Positions 55,697 to 63,046 of a DNA stretch of 64,000 nt are shown piece after piece. The DNA comes from an uncultured Gemmatimonadota bacterium (GTDB lineage Bacteria; Gemmatimonadota; Gemmatimonadetes; Gemmatimonadales; Gemmatimonadaceae). Within the stretch, counting starts at the first letter, position 1. Every line of letters starts with the position of its first letter. The notes below the pieces were generated by a model. The model was not told the origin of the DNA. It was given only the letters and a program-made list of their open reading frames with translations, and did no database searches. The stretch spans positions 1 to 64,000 of the forward strand of contig CAIVZZ010000005.1 in the NCBI GenBank assembly GCA_903910555.1, read 5' to 3'. The translations under genes and the position numbers were made by a program.

Positions 55697-56533
55697 ATGC
55701 GTCCGACACAGTCTGACAAGGGCAAGCGATTCAAAGAGCTGCACGAGCGCGCGGGCGCGTTCATCATCCCCAACCCGTGGGATGCGGGCACGGCGCGCAT
55801 CCTCGAGCACCTCGGCTTTGAGGCACTCACCACCACCAGTGCCGGACTGGCGTACACGCTGGGCAAGCGCGACGGAACCGGCGACGTCACGCGCGATGAA
55901 ACCATCGCAAACGCAAAGGCGATCGTCGATGCGACGGATCTGCCGGTTGCGGCGGATCTCGAAAATGGATTTGGTGATTCGCCGGAGGCGGCCGCGGAAA
56001 CGATCCGGCTCGCTGGTGAAGTTGCCGGTCTAGTCGGCGGATCAATAGAAGATTCAACCGGCAACGCTGAAGACCCGATTTACGATTTCGCGCACGCGGT
56101 CGAACGGATCGCTGCCGCAGTCGAGGCAGCGCGCGCGTTCGCATTTCCATTCGTGCTCGTCGCGCGCTGAGAGAATTATTTGCACGGCCGGCCCGATCTC
56201 GACGACACGATCCGACGTCTGCAGGCCTTCGAGACCGCCGGAGCGGACGCGCTTTACGCGCCTGGCCTCACCAATGCCGAAGACATTCGTACCGTTTGCG
56301 CATCGCTGAAAAAGCCGGTGAACGTCGTGATGGGGCTGCGCAGCGGTTCGTTTTCTGTCGCGGAGCTCGCGGCGATGGGTGTTCGGCGGATCAGTGTGGG
56401 ATCATCGCTGAGCCGCGCGGCGCTCACGGGATTCATGAGCGCCGCGCGCGAGATGAAGGAGCACGGCACGTTCACGTACGCAGAAAACGCGATTCCGTAT
56501 GCTGACGTCAACGCGATGATGCGCGACGGTTAA
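55697..56533 (+). pseudogene. PEP mutase/isocitrate lyase-family gene interrupted by in-frame TGA
   Basis: Two adjacent ORFs in the same frame form one 278-codon gene broken by TGA at 56168-56170. Upstream part: AFIIPNPWDAGTARILEHLGFEALTTTSAGLAYTLGKRDG, the metal-binding ADLENGFGDSPE and GGSIEDSTG. Downstream part: ENYLHGRPDLDDTIRRLQAFETAGADALYAPGL and MGLRSGSFSVAELAAMGVRRISVGS. In relatives the junction reads ARAENFLHGRPDL, so only one codon is affected. TTG 56180 could restart translation. Normal products are methylisocitrate lyase or oxaloacetate decarboxylase-like enzymes. Confidence 0.8.
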
Positions 56534-56538
56534 GCCGT

Positions 56539-57009
56539 TCAGCTGTTCGCCGCGAGATACTTCGCGATGTTCTTCATCTGGCTGTTCCAGCCGCCGGTGT
56601 TCATCTCAAACGCCGTCGCGCGGCGCGATGCCGGAACCTTGTCGAATCCTGACTCGACGACTTTCAGAAGCGTACCGCCATCGACTGCATCGAGCGTGAA
56701 CTCGACGAGCGTCATCGGGTCCTTCGAATAGTCGATGTTTACGTCCATGGCGAACGGGTGCCAGCGGAATGCAAAGCGGTGTTCGGGCTCGATCGCTTCA
56801 ATGGCGATGTCGAGCGTCACATTCTCCTTGCCTTTGTAAGTGACTTTGGCCGGCATGGTCGTGCCCACCTTGAACGGTCCGGCGAATCGGATGCCAAACC
56901 ACGCGCTGAACTGCTCCGAGTCCGTCAGCGCCCGCCATACGCGAGCCTGCGGGTTCGGCAAGAGAATCTGCTGTTCGATCCTGTCTGTTCCCTGCGACTG
57001 TCCGGGCAT
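56539..57009 (-). CDS. AHSA1/SRPBCC-family protein
   Basis: 156 aa from MPGQSQGT at 57009, which lies just 3' of the arsR stop; the longer ORF overlaps arsR. AHSA1 signature is visible: IEQQILLPNPQARVWRALTDSEQFSAWFGIRF and the later FEMNTGGWNSQMKNIAKYL. START-like hydrophobic-ligand fold. ArsR-AHSA1 gene pairs are common and the second gene is thought to be regulated by the first. Confidence 0.9.
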   Translation of the reverse strand: MPGQSQGTDRIEQQILLPNPQARVWRALTDSEQFSAWFGIRFAGPFKVGTTMPAKVTYKGKENVTLDIAIEAIEPEHRFAFRWHPFAMDVNIDYSKDPMTLVEFTLDAVDGGTLLKVVESGFDKVPASRRATAFEMNTGGWNSQMKNIAKYLAANS

Positions 57010-57013
57010 TTCC

Positions 57014-57346
57014 TTACTCCTTTTCGGGATGGCGAAGAAACGCTTCCAACGCCGCGAGGCGTTTGGTCCACAAGCGTTCGTAGGAGCGGAGCCAGTCGTT
57101 GGCATCCGCGAGTGGTTGTGGGTTGAGCTGGCAGTAGTGCGTCCGCCCGCGCACTGTGCGCCGGACGAGCCCTGCCTGCTCGAGTGTCTTGATGTGTTTT
57201 GAGGCGGCGGCGAGCGACATCTTGAACGGCTCGGCGAGTTCGCCTACGGTGTGCTCCTGCCGCGAGAGGCGGCCGAGCATGGCGCGTCGTGTGGGGTCAC
57301 CCAAGGCACGAAACACGCGGTCGAGCTGAAGCGATTGCATAACCAT
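57014..57346 (-). CDS. ArsR-family transcriptional regulator
   Basis: 110 aa winged helix: LDRVFRALGDPTRRAMLGRLSRQEHTVGELAEPFKMSLAAASKHIKTLEQAGLVRRTVRGRTHYCQL. No metal-binding ELCVCDL-type motif, so it is of the non-metal subgroup paired with AHSA1. ATG 57346 lies inside the palindrome AACCATATGGTT; ATG 57340 directly after it is an alternative start that would leave the palindrome as an intact operator. Confidence 0.92.
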   Translation of the reverse strand: MVMQSLQLDRVFRALGDPTRRAMLGRLSRQEHTVGELAEPFKMSLAAASKHIKTLEQAGLVRRTVRGRTHYCQLNPQPLADANDWLRSYERLWTKRLAALEAFLRHPEKE

Positions 57347-57391
57347 ATGGTTGAATATATCGCGGGTGCGATATTAGTCAACCAGATGGTT
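57341..57391. promoter_or_regulatory. Probable ArsR operator region
   Basis: AACCATATGGTT (57341-57352) is a perfect 12-bp palindrome and AACCAGATGGTT (57380-57391) is the same site with one change in the centre; between them ATATCGC-GGGT-GCGATAT (57357-57374) is another inverted repeat. The first overlaps the arsR start codon. Confidence 0.65.
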
Positions 57392-57402
57392 TAATGTTGT
57401 AG

Positions 57403-57477
57403 TTAAGAACTCTCAGCTAACAGCGCGAGGCTAAAGCTCTGAGCTCCTAGCGTCCAGTTGCTAGCTGAGAGCTTTAA
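57403..57477. repeat. Intergenic inverted repeat with AGCTGAGAGC words
   Basis: TTAAGAACTCTCAGCTAACAG (57403-57423) pairs imperfectly with GTTGCTAGCTGAGAGCTTTAA (57457-57477), enclosing GCTCTGAGCTCCTAGCGTCC. The same short words (AGCT, CTAGCGTC, CTCAGC) recur in the other long intergenic hairpins of this window. It lies between the YggT stop and arsR. Confidence 0.62.
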
Positions 57478-57481
57478 CCGC

Positions 57482-58072
57482 CTAAACCAGCCGCAGAAAG
57501 AAGTTCTGCAGCAGTCCGAGCAGAAACCACGCAATAATCGGCGTGATATCCATCATCCCGATCAGCGGAATCACTTTGCGCAACGGCTTGAGATACGGCT
57601 CCGTCAGCGCGTACGACCAGCGCCAATACCACGCACCCGGCCGCATCGGGATCCACGAGAGCAGCACGCGCACGATCAGCGCGAACTGCAGGACTGTGAA
57701 GACAACCGTGATCAGCAGCCGCGCGATGCCGCTTGGTCCACTCGTGAGCGACGCGTACAAGAACGCAATCTGCGATCGAACGAACTCAAGCACCCAGAGC
57801 AGCACGATTCCCGCGAGCACCACGGCGCCGAGTGCCCACCAGGGCGCGCTCGCGGGGAGGCCGCCGGCGCGAACGACGCGCCGTTCCATCGGGCGGAGCA
57901 ACGGATCAACCGTGTTGCGCATGAAGCGCGCGACGGGACCGAACGGCGAAAGTTTCCGGGTGCGAACCGCCCAGTCGACGCCGCACACCACGGCGAGCGC
58001 GGCGGCAACGCCGAAGAGTCCGAGGCGAAGCGCGGAGAGCGTTGAATCGAACGCGCTGAGAAAGGTTTCCAT
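57482..58072 (-). CDS. YggT-family membrane protein
   Basis: 196 aa. C-terminal YggT domain: VVFTVLQFALIVRVLLSWIP, then PYLKPLRKVIPLIGMMDITPIIAWFLLGLLQNFFLRLV. It has an extra N-terminal membrane half (LRLGLFGVAAALAVVCGVDWAVR and LGAVVLAGIVLLWVLEF). The paired YggT domains are linked to cell-division/osmotic functions in some bacteria but remain uncertain. It is cotranscribed with the aldehyde dehydrogenase upstream. Confidence 0.85.
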   Translation of the reverse strand: METFLSAFDSTLSALRLGLFGVAAALAVVCGVDWAVRTRKLSPFGPVARFMRNTVDPLLRPMERRVVRAGGLPASAPWWALGAVVLAGIVLLWVLEFVRSQIAFLYASLTSGPSGIARLLITVVFTVLQFALIVRVLLSWIPMRPGAWYWRWSYALTEPYLKPLRKVIPLIGMMDITPIIAWFLLGLLQNFFLRLV

Positions 58073-58079
58073 AGTCTGA

Positions 58080-59657
58080 TCAGACCGGACGGCGTGGTTT
58101 GAAAATAAATTTCAGAAATTGCGGCAGCGCCATCAGCTTCTCGACAACGCTGTGACTATGCGCGATGCGAACGTACGCGTCGATGCCGTCTTCGTGCGCA
58201 GGTGAGTATCCAAACCACCATGCTTGTCGCCACGCGGGAAACCGATCGATCACCGTTGCTTTCGTTCTCACGCATTCTTCCAGCCCGGCTTTTCCATGCG
58301 TGCGGCCGATCCCACTCTGTTTGACACCGCCATGCGGCACGTCTGCCATGCCGGCGATGACGACGGAGTCATTGATCACCACGGTGCCTGATTCGATCCG
58401 CTGTGCGAGGCGCGCGGCGCGCGCGGTATCAGCGCTCCAAATGCTCGCCGATAAACCGAACTCACTGTCGTTCGCGAGCGCGATGGCTTCGTCGGCGTCC
58501 TGTACACGTACGACAGGGACCAGCGGTCCGAACGTTTCTTCGTGCAGCACACGCGCATCCGCCGGCACATTTGCGAGCAGAGTCGGCGGAAAGAAAGATC
58601 CCGTTCCGGCCGGCGTACTCGCGGCAGCAACAATCGTCGCGCCACGAGCAACCGCGTCATCACGCTGCGCCTCGAGCGTCGCAACGGCATCGGCGCGAAT
58701 CATCGGGCCGACGTCCGTTTCGGCCACACCGGCCGCGCCAACGCGCAGTTCGTTCACCGCGCTGGCGAGCGCCGCAATAAACGTGTCGTACGCAGGTGCT
58801 TCCACGTAGATGCGTTTCGGCGCCACGCATGTTTGCCCCGCGTTCGAAAATCTTCCCCACGCGATTCCGCTCGCGGCGTGATGTACGTTCGCATCGGCGA
58901 GAACTATCGCGGCATCGCTCCCGCCGAGCTCAAGCGCGCATGGAATCAGCCGCTCCGCGCATTTCACCGCGACGCGGCGTCCGGTCTGCACGCTGCCGGT
59001 GAAGAAAATCTTGTCGACGGCCGCGTCGCAGAGTGCCGCGCCGGTTGAACCGTCACCCTGGAGAACCGCGAACACATCGCGCGGTACACCGGCTTCGTAT
59101 AACAACGACGCGAGCAACTCACCCGATTCCGGCGTGAACTCCGACGGTTTCAGCAGTACGGCATTTCCCGTGACGAGCGCGGGAATCACGACGCCCGCGC
59201 TGAGCATGAACGGGTAATTCCACGGCGAAATCACGCCCACCACACCAAACGGCTCATGCGCAACACGCACCCGTTTGCGTTTCATCGAGAGCGAGCCCGC
59301 GTTGAACCAGGGCGCGCGAAGGAACCGAGGAGCCTCGCGGGCGTAGTAATTTGCGAAGTCGAGCGCGATCGCGATTTCAGATCCGATCGCTTCCGACACG
59401 GGCTTTCCGTTCTCGCGCGTCAGCGCGTCGGCCACCTCGCGGCGACGTCGAAAGAGGGACTCGTGAAACCGACGCAGTACGCGCACTCGCGCACCTACAG
59501 GTTGGGCGGCCCAGTCCCGCTGGGCGGTTTTTGCGCGGTCAGCTGCAGCGAAAACAGCCTCTTTGAGAGTGGCGTCGAACCGCTTCCAGACGAGGCCGGT
59601 GGCCGGGTCGATCGACTCAACCGGTCGCGGGGTGACGATACTCGAGGAGGATGCCAT
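58080..59657 (-). CDS. NAD(P)-dependent aldehyde dehydrogenase
   Basis: 525 aa from MASSSSIVTPRPVESIDPATG; the longer ORF adds a non-conserved leader. Seen: FGVVGVISPWNYPFMLSAG and GNAVLLKPSEFTP (cofactor loop), KIFFTGSVQTGRRVA, the catalytic Glu in ALELGGSDAAIVLAD, the catalytic Cys in SNAGQTCVAPKRIYVE and the late ETFGPLVPVVRV. Substrate cannot be assigned. It lies divergent from the ECF/CBM48 operon. Confidence 0.93.
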   Translation of the reverse strand: MASSSSIVTPRPVESIDPATGLVWKRFDATLKEAVFAAADRAKTAQRDWAAQPVGARVRVLRRFHESLFRRRREVADALTRENGKPVSEAIGSEIAIALDFANYYAREAPRFLRAPWFNAGSLSMKRKRVRVAHEPFGVVGVISPWNYPFMLSAGVVIPALVTGNAVLLKPSEFTPESGELLASLLYEAGVPRDVFAVLQGDGSTGAALCDAAVDKIFFTGSVQTGRRVAVKCAERLIPCALELGGSDAAIVLADANVHHAASGIAWGRFSNAGQTCVAPKRIYVEAPAYDTFIAALASAVNELRVGAAGVAETDVGPMIRADAVATLEAQRDDAVARGATIVAAASTPAGTGSFFPPTLLANVPADARVLHEETFGPLVPVVRVQDADEAIALANDSEFGLSASIWSADTARAARLAQRIESGTVVINDSVVIAGMADVPHGGVKQSGIGRTHGKAGLEECVRTKATVIDRFPAWRQAWWFGYSPAHEDGIDAYVRIAHSHSVVEKLMALPQFLKFIFKPRRPV

Positions 59658-59881
59658 CTGGGGAATGTGGAGAATTCCGGGTGCTCGTGTGGGGAAAGTC
59701 ACACATCTGTGTCCGGCGAGGGGCCGGGATCGCAAAAATACCCCTATTTGGTGACAGGGCGGGCCCTCTCATGGGTACTTGTAAATGAAGCACGGTTCAC
59801 GGGTTGCGGGCAGGTCGGCGGTGGCGTTCGACTCCCCAGCGGGATAATCTGCGGGAGACACCTCAGACCAATCGAGAGCCC

Positions 59882-60427
59882 TTGAACGAGATCGACCCTT
59901 CGGTGCCCATCAGGGCAAAAAATGGTGAAGAGAAAGCCTTCATCGAAATCGTGGATTTTTACTATCCGCGGTGCCTGCGGTTCGCGCGCAATATGCTCTC
60001 GAACGATCAGGACGCCGAAGAAGCAGTACAGGATGCGTTCGTGCGGGTGCACCACAGTTTCCCGCGATTTCGTGAAGATGCACGATTCGATCCGTGGCTG
60101 TTTCGGATTTTGGCGAACAGGTGCCGCACGCTGCTTTCACGGGGCCGACGACACCGCGCACTGATCGAGTATGGAGAAGTGCCAATAACGGCCGCGGCGC
60201 CGGCAGAGGAATACGGTGCCGACTGGGCTGAGGAAGTACGGGCGGTGCTGGATTCACTCCCGGCGGAGCAGCGGGAAGCGTTCTTGCTGCGGCATGTCGA
60301 GGATCTTTCATACGAAGACATTGCAGCGCTGACAGGTGTCCGCCTTTCTGCGTTGCGCATGCGGGTCAAGCGAGCGTGCGACACGTTGCGCGTCAGACTG
60401 ACCGAGGTAGAGCAACATGATCGATGA
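59882..60427 (+). CDS. ECF RNA polymerase sigma factor of the CBM48 operon
   Basis: 181 aa from TTG 59882. Region 2: IVDFYYPRCLRFARNMLSNDQDAEEAVQDAFVRVHHSFPRF and FDPWLFRILANRCRTLLSRGR. Region 4: VLDSLPAEQREAFLLRHVEDLSYEDIAALTGVRLSALRMRVKRACDTLRVRL. It overlaps the next gene by 11 bases. It probably controls this operon, with the downstream membrane protein as anti-sigma. Confidence 0.9.
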   Translation: MNEIDPSVPIRAKNGEEKAFIEIVDFYYPRCLRFARNMLSNDQDAEEAVQDAFVRVHHSFPRFREDARFDPWLFRILANRCRTLLSRGRRHRALIEYGEVPITAAAPAEEYGADWAEEVRAVLDSLPAEQREAFLLRHVEDLSYEDIAALTGVRLSALRMRVKRACDTLRVRLTEVEQHDR

Positions 60428-61028
60428 TACAGCTGAACGAGACGAACTGATTCAACGCGTGGCGCGGTCGCTGAGTCCGTTGCCGCCAAACGACACGCAT
60501 GCGCGGGCCAGGATTCTGGCCGCGGTGCGCGCACGCGCGGCGCATGCGCCAAAGCCGTGGTCGGTCGTATTCGACTGGATGCGGCAGCCGGCCTTCTCTG
60601 TTGCGTCCGCTGGATTGCTCGCGGCGGCGGCACTCGCGATCGGCTTCGTGACGCGCGGCGCGCTGTCGACGCTCGATATGCAGCCCAATGCGATTGCGTC
60701 GTCTGCGCCAGCCACAAACGTCACCGCGATTCCGGCTTCGAACGCGCCCGCAGCGGTACGCGCCGTGCCGGTTCCGATCACGTTCGACGCTCCCGGCGCG
60801 AAGAACGTCGCCATCGTCAGCGATTTCAACGACTGGGACAGCACCGCCGCGCCGCTCACGCGATTCGGCTCCAATGGACCCTGGACGGCAACGGTGAACG
60901 TCATGCCGGGCCGCCATCTCTATGCCTTCATGGTCGACGGCAAGCTCGTCGTCGATCCACGCGCGCCGCATGCGCACGATCTCGATTACGGAACCGATGC
61001 GTCCGTGCTGATGGTCAACACGCCATGA
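60417..61028 (+). CDS. Probable anti-sigma membrane protein with CBM48-like glycogen-binding domain
   Basis: 203 aa. A cytoplasmic N-terminal helical part (AERDELIQRVARSLSPLPPNDTHARARILAAV), one membrane segment near residues 58-82 (FSVASAGLLAAAALAIGFV), a Ser/Pro/Ala linker, then an extracytoplasmic CBM48/AMPK-type domain: PITFDAPGAKNVAIVSDFNDWD, GPWTATVNVMPGRHLYAFMVDGKLVVDPRAPHAHD. This module normally binds alpha-glucans in amylases and AMPK beta subunits. No zf-HC2 motif, so anti-sigma function is inferred from position, overlap and topology. Confidence 0.75.
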   Translation: MIDDTAERDELIQRVARSLSPLPPNDTHARARILAAVRARAAHAPKPWSVVFDWMRQPAFSVASAGLLAAAALAIGFVTRGALSTLDMQPNAIASSAPATNVTAIPASNAPAAVRAVPVPITFDAPGAKNVAIVSDFNDWDSTAAPLTRFGSNGPWTATVNVMPGRHLYAFMVDGKLVVDPRAPHAHDLDYGTDASVLMVNTP

Positions 61029-61690
61029 AAAACAAAAACATGACGCGGTACGCCGCGTTTGTCGCAGCCGCGCTTGTCGCCGCGATCTCGGGCGCCGGTG
61101 CTCAGCAGGGCGTCCAGCCCGAACGCCGGATCACTGCAATCAGCGACGATGCCACGCGCAGCGTGGTGATCGAGCAGCTCACCCTCGCGAAAGAGAGCGG
61201 GCTCCCCGCCGGCGCGATGGAACCGCTGATGGCGAAGGCGATGGAAGGCGTCGCGAAAAAGGCGACGAGCAAGAGCATTCGCAGCGCCATGGACGCGCTG
61301 CAGAAGCGCCTGCGGAAAGCCAATGACCTTCTCGCGCCGTCCCCGACAGTCGACGAACTCTCCGCTGGTGCAGACGCGCTCTACGTCGGAGTCCCGGAAA
61401 GGACGCTGAAGCAGATGCGTCAGGCCGCACCGCGGCGTTCGATCGCGGTTGAACTCGGCGTGCTGACGGAACTCGTCGCACGCAGCGTTCCGCCGGCCAA
61501 GGCATCGAAGATGGTTCTGGACCTCATGGCGCGCGGGGCGACGGGCGCGCAACTTACGGCGATGAACACTGCCGTACAAAGCGACGTCGCCGCTGGACTG
61601 ACTCCGGAAGCAGCGCTGGACAGGCACGGGCGTGGCATCATGTCACTCCTTCCCCCGCCGTCTGCCGTGACTGGAGCCAATCATCGGTGA
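61025..61690 (+). CDS. Exported helical protein of the CBM48 operon
   Basis: 221 aa from ATG 61025, overlapping the previous stop by 4 bases (the track's long ORF start is wrong). Signal peptide MTRYAAFVAAALVAAISGAGAQ. The mature part is mostly helical: DDATRSVVIEQLTLAKESGLPAGAMEPLMAKAMEGVAKKATSKSI, LQKRLRKANDLLA, and VLTELVARSVPPAKASKMVLDLMARGATGAQLTAMNTAV. Repeated pattern of helices with GxPxxxA suggests a helical array. No family recognised. Confidence 0.72.
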   Translation: MKNKNMTRYAAFVAAALVAAISGAGAQQGVQPERRITAISDDATRSVVIEQLTLAKESGLPAGAMEPLMAKAMEGVAKKATSKSIRSAMDALQKRLRKANDLLAPSPTVDELSAGADALYVGVPERTLKQMRQAAPRRSIAVELGVLTELVARSVPPAKASKMVLDLMARGATGAQLTAMNTAVQSDVAAGLTPEAALDRHGRGIMSLLPPPSAVTGANHR

Positions 61691-61707
61691 GGTCGTAAGG
61701 GCATGAG

Positions 61708-62862
61708 ATGACCGCCCGCGTTTCTGCGCTGATGTTGCTCGTCGCGATCTTAACAACGGATGCGGCGGGCGCGCAGTCAACGCGAGAGGTGCGGTTGGAT
61801 GCCGGCGCTGCGCAGGTCCAGCAGACCGGGCGTGACACGCGCGACGTTGCCGGAATCTTCGCCCTCAGTTGGCGCGAGAGCAACCCGCTCATAGCGACAC
61901 GGCTTTCCGCCGCGATCACGTCTGCCGGCGATAGCGCGTCGGCCGCTCAGCTCGCACTCGCGGCCGCGTGGCGCGCCTCCGAAAGCTCGCCGTGGCTGAC
62001 CGAAGGGGGCGTGTCGGCCGCCGCATTCGGCCAGACGATCTTCGCGCGAGGCGGCAGCTTCAGCGGATTCATCCGCGAGCGCCGCGCGATCGATGCGGGC
62101 GGCGTGTGGGTCGGCGCAGCGCTCGGCGGAACCTCGCGCGACAACGTTGCCAGTCACTCCACGGCGTTTGACGCAGGCGGCTGGTGGCGCATCGGTGACT
62201 TCGAGGCGTCAGCCTCGGTGACCCGGCTGCGCTCCGAGGACATTCCGCTGCTGCAGGCCGCCGAGCTCTTTCTATCCGGCGACGCGACGGTCTACGATCT
62301 CGTGGATGTCGCAACCGACCTGCATTACGAGCACGGCCCATTCTATATCGAGGCGAGCGAGACGTTCCGCAACGGCCTGCGTGCGACGAGCGCAAACCAG
62401 TCCGCGCTGTACATCTCCGCGGTGTACACATTCTCGCCGCGCTACTCGTTCATAATCGGCACGGGGTGGCTACTTGCCGATCCGGTGCGCGGCATCCCCG
62501 ATGCAACGGTCACGTCGGCGGCGATTCGTGTTGCGCTCGTTCCTCTCCGCGCGCCCACGCCGGCGGCTGAGTCCCGTGGCGCGGCGTTCGTATCGCTCTC
62601 CCCGAAGTCGAGCGGCGCGGTGCTAACGGTGCGTGTGGTCGCCGACGATGGCGCGTCGGTGGAAGTGGCGGGGAGCTTCTCCGCGTGGAAGCCGGTTCCT
62701 CTCGTGCGGATCAACGACGCGTGGGAAGCGGAGATCGCGCTGCCTCCGGGGAGCCATCGTGTGGCGGTGCGGATCAACGGCGGACCGTGGCAGGCACCGC
62801 GCGGAATGGCGCGCGTGAAGGACGACTACGGCGGCGCGGCCGGGCTGATCGTCGTTCCCTGA
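61708..62862 (+). CDS. Exported barrel-like protein with C-terminal CBM48-like domain
   Basis: 384 aa with signal peptide (LMLLVAILTTDAAGAQ). Residues about 25-290 consist of alternating amphipathic strands with aromatic ends (GGSFSGFIRERRAIDAGGVWVGAALGG, FDAGGWWRIGDFEASASVTRL, YISAVYTFSPRYSFIIGTGW) consistent with an outer-membrane beta-barrel. The last 90 residues form a CBM48-like domain: VLTVRVVADDGASVEVAGSFSAWKPVPLVRINDAWEAEIALPPGSHRVAVRINGGPW. It shares the domain with the membrane protein three genes upstream. Confidence 0.7.
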   Translation: MTARVSALMLLVAILTTDAAGAQSTREVRLDAGAAQVQQTGRDTRDVAGIFALSWRESNPLIATRLSAAITSAGDSASAAQLALAAAWRASESSPWLTEGGVSAAAFGQTIFARGGSFSGFIRERRAIDAGGVWVGAALGGTSRDNVASHSTAFDAGGWWRIGDFEASASVTRLRSEDIPLLQAAELFLSGDATVYDLVDVATDLHYEHGPFYIEASETFRNGLRATSANQSALYISAVYTFSPRYSFIIGTGWLLADPVRGIPDATVTSAAIRVALVPLRAPTPAAESRGAAFVSLSPKSSGAVLTVRVVADDGASVEVAGSFSAWKPVPLVRINDAWEAEIALPPGSHRVAVRINGGPWQAPRGMARVKDDYGGAAGLIVVP

Positions 62863-62900
62863 GAGAGTATCGGCTCTTCATCTAGTGTCTTCTGTCTAGC

Positions 62901-62960
62901 GTCTGAAAACCCGCAGTTTGCGGTTCTCAGCTCACAACTGCGAACCGCGGGTTGTCAGAC
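62901..62960. repeat. Long intergenic inverted repeat
   Basis: 62901-62930 pairs with 62931-62960 at 24 of 30 positions, an almost loopless 60-base hairpin (GTCTGAAAACCCGCAGTT to AACCGCGGGTTGTCAGAC). Flanks contain related CTAGTGTCT, CTAGCGTCTG and TCAGACTC words. It follows the CBM48-barrel gene and could terminate that operon, but no T run follows. The remaining bases up to 63046 show nothing else. Confidence 0.7.
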
Positions 62961-63046
62961 TCAAGATTCAAGACTTCAGACTCGAGAAATTGTGTCCCAC
63001 GGGTCAGACGCAGATATAGTTAAAGTATCCCACACCGGATCTGCCC

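Noticed and set aside
56168-56170. Selenocysteine codon
   Set aside because: Relatives have Ala rather than Cys or Sec here, no SECIS-like hairpin was apparent just downstream and no selenium genes are seen; nonsense or error is simpler.
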